From Verticillium longisporum (taxonomy: Eukaryota; Ascomycota; Sordariomycetes; Glomerellales; Plectosphaerellaceae), in contig JAETXT010000014.1 of NCBI GenBank assembly GCA_019188255.1, positions 310,001-374,000 on the forward strand: DNA of 64,000 nt, given 5' to 3'. Below are positions 11,566-23,256 of the stretch, one piece after another. Under the pieces are notes generated by a model. The model was not told the origin of the DNA. It saw nothing but the letters and a program-made list of their open reading frames with translations, and ran no database searches. Made by a program: the position numbers and the translations under genes. Every line of letters begins with the position of its first letter. The first letter of the stretch is position 1.

Positions 11566-12786
11566 ATGCAAACCGACAATAAAGCGAACCAAGCCCCGTG
11601 TGGCTGTTCTATATCAGAACACGGAGCCTCCCGTCATTGACGGGACACGGAAGCCTATGAAGCCTGGTGGTAGGCACTCTGCCTAGTCACCTCAGATGAC
11701 TGGAGGCCGAAAGCAAACTAACAGAATCACAGGCTACCAGGATTCCGGAGCAGACATTGCATATACCCTGTGTCTCTCAGATGAGGTTGAGGTCATCACT
11801 CCGTCCTCTAACCCAGTCCCCGAACAGCACGCTGGCTGGTGCTTCCCTGACACCGAAGAAGGGATCCTGCAAGCCATTGAGCGAGGTGCCACTCATCTTT
11901 GGGCTAACACAATTTTGTTCGCCTCGCATCCACTTCAAGTATCTGCCAAGGTAGGCAAGCACCAGGATCACCTACGTGTCGTCGGTCAAGGCCCTTTGCT
12001 CGTCGAGAAGTACGACAACAAGGACTACGTCAACGACCTCCTGCGCCGACTCGGGGCTTCACCATGCCGCGGGCGTGGTCGCTACCGTCGGGCCCCATCA
12101 GCCCAAGCGACATTGAAGATTGCATCTATCCCCTCGTCGTCAAGCCCGCCCGCGGCCGCGGCAGCTACGGCGTCAAAGTCTGCAAAGACGCTTCGGAGCT
12201 TGTCTCGCATGCAGAATCGCTAAGGTCTGAAGGTCTCAGCCTGGTCATGGTTGAAGAATACCTGTCTGGCGAGGAAGCGACAGTCACGGTCATGCCACCG
12301 AGCCTTGACAAGCCGGACTATCTGGCCCTGCCGGTCGTCACGCGCTTCAACCACCAGGATGGCATCGCTCCGTACAATGGCACGGTTGCCGTTTCCACAA
12401 ACTCGAGGGCTGTTGTTGGGTCAGACGACCCGGCTTATGAGGCAATCTCGAGGGAGTGCGAGAATGTCGCCCGGGTTCTTGGTGTTACGGGCCCGATCCG
12501 GATTGATGTCAGACGCTACGGCCCTTCGGATCCGAGATTTGTGATATTCGACGTCAACATGAAACCTGTGAGTTCGCAAAACATGGCGCTGGAAGTCTGG
12601 ATTGGAAATACCCATGGCTAACGTCTATAGAACATGACGGGCCCCGGCCGGCCGGGTCGAGAGGATCAGGCGTGCTTGTCCCTTCTGGCAGCAGGCGGCC
12701 TAGGCTGGGACTATCAACGCTTGCTGAAAGAGATACTTGGCACGGCGGTCCTTTTGAGGAAGCACCGGTCACTCCATCCTCTATAA
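11566..12786 (+). CDS. ATP-grasp protein resembling D-alanine-D-alanine ligase, frame broken twice
   Basis: Three exons are visible. Exon 1 ends at 11669 (GTAGGC donor, CTAAC branch, CACAG acceptor), exon 2 is 11733-12567 (GTGAGT donor), and exon 3 is 12631-12786. The N-terminus RVAVLYQNTEPPVIDG leads into YQDSGADIAYTL. The ATP-grasp part has the lysine-bearing strand YPLVVKPARGRGSYGVKV, the EEYLSGEEATVTVM strand and FDVNMKP followed after the intron by NMTGPGR, the metal-binding region. Fungi have no peptidoglycan, so the true substrate is probably another peptide-like or amino-acid pair. The start is uncertain: the ATG at 11566 is one base out of frame with the conserved N-terminus (C-run 11594-11597), and a base is missing at the G-run near 12052. 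Expected length is about 365 residues. Confidence 0.75.
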
Positions 12787-13085
12787 GCAGAGGAATTCTT
12801 GAAACCGCTTCACCGATGACTTTGAGTTTCACAAATGGAGCATTTAACTATGTATTTCGATCTCTTCTAAATGTATTTCCGTAGCTTGCTTTACAGCGGA
12901 TGTCTGCAGGGTTTCTCCGTGGGCTTGGCTTGGTGGCATTCTGCAGAATTTGTCGAGCCAGCGAGTAGTTGACTCAATGCACGAATCGGAAGTCTAGTTT
13001 CGAGCTTCCTTTATCCTTGGTTGTATCGAGGTAGTGAATCCGTTCCTATTCCAGCATCGTTAGCTTGTGGTTTCCCCACGAACTC

Positions 13086-15104
13086 TCAACAGGACACCGG
13101 GGTTGGACGCACGTCTTCAGTCATCGCTTGCCACTTCTTCTCGCGGGATCTATTCTTATAGATATAGAAGCCCTTTGCTACAATGTAGACGCAGATGTTC
13201 ATGCAAGCAATGGCTACAAGAACGCGATTGCCCCGACGATCTATGAGTTGATTAGCTGCACTACCCAACCCGGCAATCGTGGCGATGACCTACATTCAGG
13301 CCGATCATCTTCGCGGTAGATGTTCGAGTAAATAACTCGGGCAAGCTGGACCATCATGCTAATTCTATGTCAGTGTACAGCGCTCCTCAAAGCACGGGAT
13401 GCTCCACGACGGAAGGCTGGCATACTTGTAAAGGGCTGCAGATACAGCCCGAGTGCGCACGGAATTGGAGTTTCGGCTTCCCCAGGCGACGTGCATGGCA
13501 TGCGCTATGCAGATGTCAGCGATGTCTTGGTCCGCATGGATGACAAACACTCACGGGACGGGTAGGATAGCAAGACTGTGACAATCGCGAATTGCGCCCA
13601 TGGGCCAGCTGTAGAAGGCAGAACGGCGAGCGCGATCAAGTTCGGGAGATACCAAAACTGTGTAAAGACACCAAAAAGAGCACGCTCGTTCCATCTCGTT
13701 GACAGATAGGTCATGATGCACATCATAACGGCACCAATGAATTGGCACGGAATGCTGAGCAGGTTGGCATCGAAGGTACCGAAGCCAAGGTTCCGAAGGG
13801 TCAGGGTAAGGTACTGGTCTGGAGGACCGGCGGGAATCTCCCAGAGAAGGCCAAAGATGTAGATAGGCCAAAGCTCGTAGTCGCAAAGAGAGTGCCAAAG
13901 CATCTTGAGGTTGATGGCCTGCCGGTTGTGCATGTCGCACTTGGAGGGGTCGTCACGCAGAATCCTGTTGACGAGGATCTTCTCCTCTCGTTCGTTGAAC
14001 CAGCCCTGTGGTCTCCAAGGCCGTTTGGTTTGTGTAGGCGAAGGGGCCATCTTGAAAATAGACCATATGCCGATGGACAGCATGATGATCCCCTCGATCA
14101 AGAAAAGCCATCTCCATCCTTCATATCCGAGAACGCCTCGCATGCGAAGAACACCAAAAGCAATGATAGGTGCGATGATATCCGTGATTCGTCGCACGCA
14201 CCAAAACATCGCCAACCTGAACGGAAGCTCGTTGCCCTTGAAGAAGTAGGTAAGGTAAAGTACGATGTCAGGGATGAAGCCGCCTTGCAGGACGCCGAGG
14301 ATAGCGCGGGTGATAAGAAAACTGGTCCTACCGCTGAGGAAGAATTGAGCTCCCGAGACGAGGCTCCATGAGCACATGATGAAGGGGATCCAGCGGTCCG
14401 GACCTAACTTTTGCTGATCATCTGAGAAGGCAATTCGGCGCATAAGAAGGAAATTTGATACACAGTGTTTCCAAGGTTGTAGTCTGTAATCATCAGTATA
14501 TGATTCTTTGAATTTGGGATGGGCGATCTGTGTAGCCAAGCGTACCATTGGTGTCCATTCCGAGATCTGGTAGGAAGTCATCGGTGTTGGCTTGCGAAAG
14601 GTTGCCACGACCGAGGTCTAGACCGAAGAAGGCAACACAAGCCCATATGGTGACTGTGAAGTAGACCGTTTAGCATCGATCTTCAAAGAAGGCTGGGTAC
14701 ATACTCTTGAGGTCCATCTTGTTGATGAGTGGCAGTTCCTCCTTCCATGTCCACCTGCAAGCGGGATCGAACCGATGCCGGTTTTCATAGCTTTCGTGGG
14801 GCCTGAAGTAGGCAGCAGCAGCAGGGCTGTCGTACACAGAAGGTTGAGTCGCGATTGCATCGATATCAAAATCTTTCTTCTGTCCGAAAAACTGGGTGAG
14901 AGGAAGAATGGGGATTTCTTGTTGGACCAAGCCCTCGCCCCGCTGCTCCAACTCAGTACGATGTTCTCGGATAATACGCTCACGGGCCTCGTCAATATCT
15001 TCCTCTGGTTGCTCTTTCGTCTTGTTCTCCGCGGCTTCAGATTCTCTATCGCTTCGATCAGAGGAGTCCGAGAGAGGAGGACGCTTCTTCTCAATATCGG
15101 TCAT
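13086..15104 (-). CDS. MFS permease, Dal5/allantoate (anion:cation symporter) family
   Basis: Six exons: 15104-14705, 14653-14546, 14483-13555, 13504-13426, 13358-13294 and 13240-13086, all with GT-AG introns and matching phases. With one added base the coding length is 579 codons. The cytoplasmic N-terminus is acidic and Ser-rich. The first membrane segment follows (ITIWACVAFFGLDLGRGNLSQ), then a typical Dal5-family middle region with GYEGWRWLFLIEGIIML and the signature AWGSRNSNSVRTRAVSAALY near the C-terminus. Family members move allantoate, vitamins, dipeptides or other small anions across the plasma membrane; the substrate here cannot be read. A missing A in the T-run 14409-14412 (plus strand) breaks the frame in exon 3. 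Confidence 0.85.
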
Positions 15105-17336
15105 TTTATGGTTCGTGGAAAGTAGTAAGTCGTTGTTCTTGTTTCAACAAAGACCTGATGAAAACTAAAGTTCGATGCAGGAGGTTTATAGGCCTCATAT
15201 GTTATCCTTGGTCGCCGTGATCGGCCCTCCTGGACCACGAAAAGTCTTTCGCCGCCGGTTTAAACCAAGTGACGGACCCATTGGTTTGCATGCCGAGACT
15301 CTTGGTGTTCACGGCGGTTCCAATGGTCCTAGAATTTCGTGTTTGGCAATCGGGAGTAGGACATGGTGCAGCCGCCAAGCTGTGAATAGTTCTAGTGATC
15401 GTCACAGGCCTAACGGTGTGGCATCGGCAAATGGCGATAGTGGGCCGCCTTGAGGTCAACAGCACCCGAGGGATATCTTGCTTATTGAGTGCCATAATCA
15501 CCTCTTGGCCATGGGCATGAAATGTAGATAAGTATTATGTTAATAAGGCCATGTGAGTACATGACAGATGAACGAGGGTGCCCAGAAAACTTCCGAGGAA
15601 CATTGAAATCCATAAGTTAGCATTATTACGTGGTGATCACAATGATGCCTCGTGAGAAATGTAACCATTCAACGTTGCGCATCATCCAATGCAAGGCACG
15701 CCAATACATGCATGATGTCGACGAGTGAGTATCCTAGTATCCTTTCCTCAGTCAGCACCAGATGATATAATACACCGGCTTGACCATAAAATAGTTCAAG
15801 GATGCATGTAGCCGGGTATGCTAGGATAGGTGAGTCGTGGAGGCGCCTAGTGGCGTGGCCGCAGGCCACACCCATGTACTTTGCTGAGGGACGCGCGTAG
15901 CTCTCATGATGCAAGATCCCTTGATATGTCGTGCTTTGCGTGCGACGTTAGAGAGACGATGAAAAATGGGCAAACAGCTGTTAGCGGGTTGGCATAGCTT
16001 GGCGCTCAGGGGCCATGATGGAGACATCCAGACCTGCTTGGTCATTTTCTTTCAGGTGTTGCTCTTGATCAAGAAACCCAAATCAAAATTGGCCAGTATA
16101 TTCAAGAACCCACCATTGAAGTGACTTGCTGTTCAAAAATCAAGTCGGTGTCAGGGCTTGCTGCCGTTTCACTGGTGGTCGAAGGCGGTATTGCGGCGTC
16201 ATTCATTTAATACCAAGCCCTTTCACCCACGAGTCCAATAAAATCTCGAACTCCTAATAACCTTCCAGGGATGAATATGGGTCCGCTTGGCCACAAGAAG
16301 TCGGCCTTGGGAAGGAGGAGAGGGCATAATGTCCGTCACCACATCTCTGGCCCATTCTCCATCTTCAGCGAGCTGGCGCGGCGTGATTTCTACAGGAGGC
16401 TGTTGCTGGCGTCGTTCGTGCACGCAAATATCATAACTTACGTCGTGAGCTATCCACTACGAGTGCTTTCAAGACTTGTAATCAGATATGCCATCGGACA
16501 GGCATAGCGGCGAGGGTCCTGACTGTGAAGGACCCAAGTAGTGAAAGCCAGCATGTCATCGACGTCATTTTACCAGCCAAGGCGGCGCCGAGCTTTCATT
16601 GTAGGTCCCTATGAGAGCTACAGAGAAATCTTGCTCATCCAAATATCTGGGCTTGTCACTGCGCACCGGCCGGTCGAGGCCGATGTCGCTTTAGCCGGCA
16701 TCAAATCTCCATTTTGATAAATTGTTTGATGTCCGCGGCATATTACGTGCTGTCGGAGTTGCAGGATGTTAATTTGATGCCCATGATAGAGCCTTTTGGA
16801 GCGAGCACTAAATTACCCCGTGCAAAAGGTTCCTAGGAAGTCATAAGCTGGCGAAACCATGCTGATGGGTTGCGAGGAGCTTTTCTTGACTGAACTTCTT
16901 TGTTACCTTGGTACTCTAATCGGATCATTCAGAGAGATGGATGGCTCGATTACGCAGCCTAGTGGGCGCATTGAAATGACCGATCGCAGGAGAATCCACT
17001 CAGGCTAGGTGTGACTCCTTGTCGATTGAGAGGCCAGCATCAGTATATTGGTCAATTGATATCTAATCGTGACATGAAATGACCTTCCTACCAGTATATA
17101 CTCGCTGAAGACACTGGGCCAAGCTACCTTATGTCGAGTACCCTCGGAGATTATACGCCTTCATCGGAAGTAATATTTGTACTACAAAAGCATCCTGGCA
17201 GTTCACCTGATCCACATGATACATTAAAGGTGAACGGCAAGAACACAGACGCTGATATGTGGACTGGACTGTGCTATGCGTACAATTGCTTACCGTCTGC
17301 CCTTCGAACTATACCGACATGCATTGAGTTGACATC
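15105..17336. other. Intergenic stretch
   Basis: Over 2 kb between the permease promoter and the monooxygenase remnant. Moderately A/T-rich, only short open frames on both strands, no recognisable domain, repeat or RNA gene. Confidence 0.5.
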
Positions 17337-18558
17337 ATGTCTTCGTCGAAAATAATCATCATTGGCGGCGGAGTGGTCGCCATCGCCATGGCACATAAAC
17401 TCAAATGTCAACTTGGGCTTGAGGAACTCACTGTAAAATAAAAAAGCAACAGCCTTATACGTAAGGCTGACAGGGATATAGATCTTTGAGAAGCGCAGCG
17501 GTCCAGGCGGCACATGGATCGCGAATACCTCCCCAGGATGGAGAGTTTTACGACCGCCAGCTACCTTGACAATGACGTTGCTGAACTAGCCAAGTCAGTG
17601 CAAGGCTGCTACTGGAAGATGAGGCAAGGCAAGGCAATATATCCTCAGTGAGGCACCAGTGAGGTATCATAACTTCATTGTACCCAAGTTACCGCTGGGT
17701 TGCAAGCAACGTATCTACGACCCAGGATATTTGGCGTCTCTCCGCCGCGACAATGTGGAACCTGTAGCACAGGGTATACGAGAATTCACAGAGACAGGCC
17801 TCATGAGCGAAGATGGGGTCGCCGAGGACTTCGATGCCGTGATGTTAGCCACTGGATTCAGTGTGTCATCTTTCTTGGCACCCATAAAGATCGTGGGCCG
17901 GCATGGCAAGTCTCTGCATGAGCAATGGGAAGAGCATCGCGGAGCTCAGGCTTACATGGGCACGTTTGTGCACAACCACCCCAACTTTGCTATCCTGTAA
18001 GTTGACAGGCTTCCCCGCGGAATTTGACGAGACGTTTCTGGTGCCAATCTGAACAGCTACGGCCCAAATACAGTCCCAGCCTTCAATTCTATCATCTACT
18101 CAATTGAGGTGTAAGTGGAATACATTGCTAATGTCTTGGTGAGGCCTATCGTCGACGGGTTCGCTTCGACAGTCGAAGCCAGTTCGGAGGCTGAGGAGAC
18201 CTTCGTCAGAGATCTTGATGGTGTCTTGGCCGAGACCGCTTTCGCTGCAGGCTGTAGCAATTGGTACATCAACTCTGCTGGCCGCAATTCAGCAGCCTGG
18301 CCTGGCCTAGCCGCCACGTTCTGGAAAGCAGTTTACTTCCCGAGGTGGACCGACTTTTCCATGACCGGGGGCTCTGTATTCTGGCCAGTGCGGAAGCTGG
18401 GGAGACAGGTTTTGGGGCCCACTACTCTGCTTAGCACTGTTAGACTTAATGCAGTTGCTGGTAAGGCATCGCAAGCATGGAGTCCCTGCCTCAGCCACTA
18501 CTGTCTCTCATCAGGAAAATTGAGGGATAGAGGTCTAGGTTTTGGTGCTCTATCGTAG
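17337..18558 (+). pseudogene. Flavin-containing (Baeyer-Villiger type) monooxygenase remnant
   Basis: The N-terminal FAD-binding start is recognisable (SSSKIIIIGGGVVAIAMA from 17337). After a probable intron it continues as IFEKRSGPGGTW, the second half of the Rossmann fold, but the frame closes soon after. The next recognisable part begins at 17659 (VPKLPLGCKQR, then DAVMLATGFSVSSF, the conserved ATG motif), so the middle of the enzyme, a few hundred residues including the NADP-binding fold, is missing. A further exon after 18057 continues to a TAA at 18112-18114, after which the same frame runs open to 18558 with typical C-terminal family pattern (GCSNWYINSAGRNS). The stop could derive from a Gln CAA codon, a C-to-T change in CpA context as RIP makes. 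Internal deletion plus nonsense makes this a pseudogene. Confidence 0.8.
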
Positions 18559-19290
18559 ATGTCAAATAAGTTGCATAGCTTTCCAAACTCAATCATGCTA
18601 TCTGATCGGCAACGATACCAATCCTTGGGGAATGGCGAAGCGAGAAGCCTGATTGACACACACTCTACTCAGCCTTTTATCCCTCGACTTTCAATCATTA
18701 CTATCGTCATTATTGCAATGTGACCACGCGTTCTGGCACGTGCGACTGGCCGGCCATGATGTCCGCTGAATTATAAGTATCAATGCAACCACGTCCAGCT
18801 TGCCGTTGTTTCAAGGCAGACAGGCTAGATAGCATCCATCAATACAACTGGCAACGGTGATTCACCCACGGAACCGGCAATTCACAGCAGATGGCACTTT
18901 CTACGTACGGGACTTTGAGGGTTGATTGTGGAACATGAGGCTTTGCTTAGTGTGGCAGTCAGCCTACCCCAGAGTGGATTAATCCCGGTCGGAAATGAAT
19001 TGCCGGTTAACCTGAAAGGTGATGCCGGCGCTGGTGGCATAGCCGGCGGCGGGCGATGACCGGCTATCCACCGGGTTGCTAGCCGGGACCGGAAGTGTCG
19101 TTGACACGGTTCCGGCTTCACATCCAACACTATAAAGCGATTATGGGGGTTTGATGCGCTGAGCTCATATCACGAACTCCCCGAATGAATGATTTTGGTA
19201 TATTAGACCTCCCCGATCCGCTACGCTGCGCTACATATTAAAAACCTGTTCAAGTTTCATCAAGCAGCAATCAGTCTCTCCTGAATCAAA
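18559..19290. other. Intergenic, promoter of the SSADH gene
   Basis: No coding signal. A CACTATAAAGCG box at about 19127-19138, some 155 bases before the start codon, is a candidate TATA element. Confidence 0.4.
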
Positions 19291-20785
19291 ATGGGTGGCG
19301 CCGCTCAATTTCACCCGACGACACTGAAATCAGCTATTAGCGATCATTCTCTGATACGAGAAGATGCCTTCATCGGCGGAGAATGGGTCACAGGATCCGA
19401 AACATTTGCTGTGTACGATCCGGTCACAGACGGCGTCATCGCCAACATCGCCAACATGACAAAGGGCGATTTCGAACGCGCCATCAATCACGCCAATGCT
19501 GCATTCAAAGACTTTAGACACACCAAGGAGCACGATCGATCCAAATTGCTCCACAAGTACGCAGCACTTATTCGACAACACGCTAAAGACCTTGCTGTCA
19601 TACTCACATTGGAGAACGGCAAAACGCTCGCGGAAGCTCGAGGTGAGGTTGAGTACGGCGCGAGCTTCATCACCTGGTTTGCGGAGGAGGCGATCCGGAA
19701 TTATGGTGATATCATTCCATCTCAGCATGCGGGCAGCACCAACTTCGTTATCCGACAGCCGATCGGCGTCTGTGCCATCATTGCTCCCTGGAACTTCCCG
19801 ATTGCCATGATCACGAGAAAGCTCGGCCCAGCACTCGCTGCCGGCTGCACATGTGTCATCAAGCCTCCGAGCGAGACTCCACTCTGCGCTCTAGCTCTCG
19901 CACACTTGGCGGTGGAAGCTGGATTCCCCCAATGTCATCCAGGTCGTGCCAACGCGCGATAGATCAGCGGTTGCTGAGCTGTACACCAACCCCATCATCA
20001 AGAAGGTCAGCTTCACTGGGTCTACAGGTGTCGGCAAGCTCATCACCAAAGAGGCCGCTGGTACAATGAAGAAGGTATCGATGGAACTCGGAGGCAATGC
20101 CCCCTACATTGTCTTCGATGATGCAGACATATCCAAGGCTGTGGACGGTGTCTTGGCGTGCAAGTTTCGCTGCTCTGGTCAGACGTGTGTATGCGCAAAT
20201 CGTCTTTATGTGCAGAAGGGTATACACGATGCGTTCATCGACGCACTTCTTGAGCGTATGAAGTCGTTCAAGGTTGGATCTGGCATGGATCCGACAGTGA
20301 CGCACGGTCCACTCATCAACCGCGCTGCGGTTGACAAGGTCAAAAGTCACATCGACGACGCCGTGTCGAAGGGCGCCAAGCTGATCTGGGGCGGTCAGAC
20401 AAGAGAAGATCTCGGCCTCGGGAGCAACTTCATAGAGCCTGCGTTACTCACTGGCGTCACTGCCACGATGGCAGTTGCTCGCGATGAAACGTTTGGGCCC
20501 TTGGCACCTGTCTTTGCCTTCGACACGCTGGAAGAGGTCATTGAGCTTGCCAACGACACAGAGTTTGGCTTGGCTGGCTACTTCTTCTCCAACAACTTGA
20601 AGACGATTTGGGCTGCAGCTACTCAGCTTGAGGTTGGTATGGTGGGGGTCAACACTGGGAAGATCAGTGCTGCAGAGGCGCCTTTTGGTGGTGTCAAGGA
20701 GTCTGGTCTGGGTCGTGAGGGCAGCAAGTATGGCCTTGCTGATTTCCAGGTGATGAAGAACATAACTTTAGGAGACATGAGCTAG
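19291..20785 (+). CDS. Succinate-semialdehyde dehydrogenase (NAD(P)-dependent ALDH family)
   Basis: Start ATG at 19291, single exon, about 498 residues after one frame correction. All ALDH landmarks are in place: APWNFP near 166-170, the cofactor loop FTGSTGVGK near 241-249, catalytic Glu in MELGGNAP near 265, nucleophile Cys in SGQTCVCANR near 299, DETFGPLAPVFAF, and EAPFGGVKESGLGREGSKYG at the C-terminus, the last being characteristic of the SSADH/GabD subgroup. The enzyme oxidises succinate semialdehyde to succinate in GABA breakdown. The frame moves at the five-C run 19926-19930 (one base extra or two missing). Because both sides are otherwise perfectly conserved, a consensus error is likelier than loss of function. 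No mitochondrial presequence is evident. Confidence 0.88.
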
Positions 20786-20915
20786 ACATGCATAACGAAA
20801 TGAAACATTCAATGAAAGATATTACGCATGTCGGTGTCCCAATATGGGACAATTTTTACTGTAAAATTTTGACTGGGTGTTTGATCGAGTTGCATGATGT
20901 GAGTCACGAATTCAG

Positions 20916-21094
20916 TGTTACGGTCGGCCCTAAAGGGGCTTAGTGACAGCCCTCACACGGTCGTAAGTGCTATACGGCAGCTATCCAATTAAGCAAAAAG
21001 GATACGTAATAAATCAACGTCGTTAATTCAACTAGGCTATATTCATAGAGGTATAGGCACAGCCTATACTATACTATGGGTATAACCCGTAATA
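20916..21094 (+). repeat. LTR-like repeat A, copy 1
   Basis: Begins TGTTACGGTCGG and ends near ACCCGTAATA. Nearly the whole length matches the reverse complement of 29822-29997 with scattered transitions. The TGTTAC start and a possible original CA end (now TA) fit a solo LTR or a miniature LTR element. Confidence 0.75.
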
Positions 21095-21382
21095 TTCAGA
21101 AACTCCCCCAAACTTATAACGACTTGAGGCAGCATGGAGATAATTATTACTCGGCAATAAATCACATTATACACTGGATAACTAATTCTCAATATTTCAC
21201 GTATGCATATTGCTCCACGTTCCAAAAGCTGGTCAGGAATCTCCGCATATTTGGCTCTGAGGTACTTTGGTGGCTCGTTCAGACCAACACCCTACCTGCC
21301 GATGCCATCATCAATCAGTTCCAGCGACTTAGGTCGCAATAACAACCCAGGCCAAGAGTATCCTTCAGGCATATTCACGGGC

Positions 21383-21597
21383 TGTATCACAGCGTGGTTT
21401 AGAGCAGAGTGAAGCGGTCTTCTATATATAGTCCGTAGGTAATAGATAATAGGTAGGGGTTACAATGTGTCTAAGTTCTAGCCCTCCGTACCTTAAAGGG
21501 CTCTCCGTAGTCTACATATATATATTTCTCGTAGCCCTTAGCCCCTAATCGACCCCCTGATTGGCAGCTCCGCAGGGTCGCCTGACAGGCTGTCACC
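21383..21597 (+). repeat. LTR-like repeat B, copy 1
   Basis: Shares AGAGCAGAGTGAAG, GGTCTTC, the GTAGGTAATAGA-type segment and a CGCAGGGTCGCCTGACAGG end with 23826-24013 (same strand) and with 29545-29733 (opposite strand). Probably a solo LTR; this copy is the most A/T-shifted in its middle. Confidence 0.75.
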
Positions 21598-22046
21598 TAA
21601 AGGCGCAGAGCTATAGAACCACTCCATACTACGAAGTGTGTGCCAGGGAAGACTCGTTGTATGTGAATCCGCCAGCGGGAGGTGTAAGTACAGATAAGCT
21701 GAAGAGTTTGGACGCGAGTGAGGATGTACTTGTACTTGTTGCGCATGATCCGATTGCAAGCAAAGTCCGGCCTCTTTTCCTAGCCGGCACTCTGAAACGG
21801 ATGGAGACAGACCGATTGGGGGAAAAGCTTAGAGGAGGGGGTCTGGACGAGTTGCCGCAGGAGATCGAAAACAAAAGCACTTGGTGGATGGGACTTATCG
21901 CAATGGCAAACTTGTCAAACCTTTAGATGTCTTGGACGCAAGTCCGAAATAACATTAGGCTGCCATAGAGGTTCACTACACAACAACTGCGTTCATGGCC
22001 ATAAGACCAGAAGTAGTTTGCTGGGGCTTTTATTCAACCTGTCTCA

Positions 22047-23256
22047 TCATTTCTCGGCATCAAATATGACCTTCAGCGATTTCATGCTATCGAAGATCTC
22101 GTACCCTTTGACGGCATCGCTGAGAGGCATGACAGTATCTGTCATGAAGCTGCGAGCCGTTAGTTGACTGGTCAATAGAAAATGATCAGTGTCATGCTTA
22201 CTCCAGAAGTGGTTGCTTCTTTTCGAGCAGAGCTAGTGCGCGAGGGAACATGCCTGTAGAAATCCTGGGTTAGCTGCCTGAAAACAGCCATCTTGCGGGG
22301 TTGACTTGCTTCGAACCGGACATCTGCCCATCTTCACGGTAAGGTTCTTGCCATATGCTTGGTTTCCAGTCCATGGTATCTCTCCATTGTGGACACCCAC
22401 GCTTGAAATTGTCCCCCAAGGCCTTAGAAGCTTGAAGCCTGTATCCAACGCAGAGCTGTGGCCTACCACCTCGATGACGATGTCCGCACCCCGACCTTCG
22501 GTAAGTTCCTTGACCCTTGCTTCGAGCTCTTCTGCCTGGGTCAGGTAATTCCAAGGCTCGGCTCCAAGTTCCTTCGCTTTGTCCAGTCGCGAAGGCACAC
22601 CATCGACTGCGAGCAGGGCCTTGGGCTTATACTCCAAGGCCGCAATGAGGGCGCAGAGACCAACCGGACCGCAGCCTATCAAGACAACCACGGCCTCCTC
22701 GGCAAAGCTCTGCGACGCTAATGCGTTCTCGGCAGCAAAAACCTGTGGGAAAGATGTCGGCCATGAGGCAAAGTTTGAGTTCGTCGATACCGGGGGAGCT
22801 CTGACAACCGTTGAGTCCGCCCAGGGGACCCTCACGTACTCAGCCTGCGCGCCGTCAAGCAGGGGGCAGCCAAAAGGGAGACATTCCTTGCAACGGGACG
22901 AAAAACCGCGGGAGCAATAAAAGCACTCTCCGCAGCTGACGGTGAAGGGGCTGACAATTTTGTCGCCGACCTTGAGGTTCTTCACGTCCGAACCAACCTC
23001 ATGTACTGTTCCAGAGAACTCATGGCCCATGATGAACCCTGGTGCAGATGGTTGATGACCTCGGAAGACATGAAGCTCGCTGTCATTGCCGTCAGGTTAT
23101 AGTCTTGCCATGGTGCCGTGCATCATACCTGCCACACAGAGCCGTGTACCGGACCTTTACGATGATGTCTTTTGCATCCTTGATCGTGGGGACTGGTCTA
23201 TTCTGTACTGATATTTGCTTCGGTCCATCGAAGACGACGCACTTCATTTCTGCCAT
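22047..23256 (-). CDS. Zinc-dependent alcohol dehydrogenase (MDR superfamily)
   Basis: Four exons: 23256-23129, 23079-22310, 22253-22202 and 22149-22047, together 350 residues, frame intact. Exon 1 ends in YTALCG, carrying the first catalytic-zinc Cys, and continues after the intron with SELHVFRGHQ. GHEFSG supplies the His-Glu pair. The structural-zinc loop has four Cys (CGECFYCSRGFSSRC). The nucleotide-binding fold is GCGPVGLCA near residue 175. The second intron uses a GC donor (GCAAGT) with CTAAC branch and ACAG acceptor, required to join CPVRS to MFPRALALLEKK. The substrate cannot be named; relatives oxidise short alcohols or polyols in the cytosol. It lies convergent to the SSADH gene, 1.3 kb away. 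Confidence 0.9.

Larger units (their letters stand above)
20786..22046. other. Intergenic stretch with LTR-like repeats A and B
   Basis: No gene recognised. Contains the repeats annotated at 20916-21094 and 21383-21597; the sequence between and around them is A/T-rich and looks like old mobile-element debris. Confidence 0.6.

Noticed and set aside
14755..14775. tRNA B-box-like GGTTCGATCCC on the minus strand
   Set aside because: It lies within permease exon 1 coding sequence and has no A box or cloverleaf partner at the right distance.
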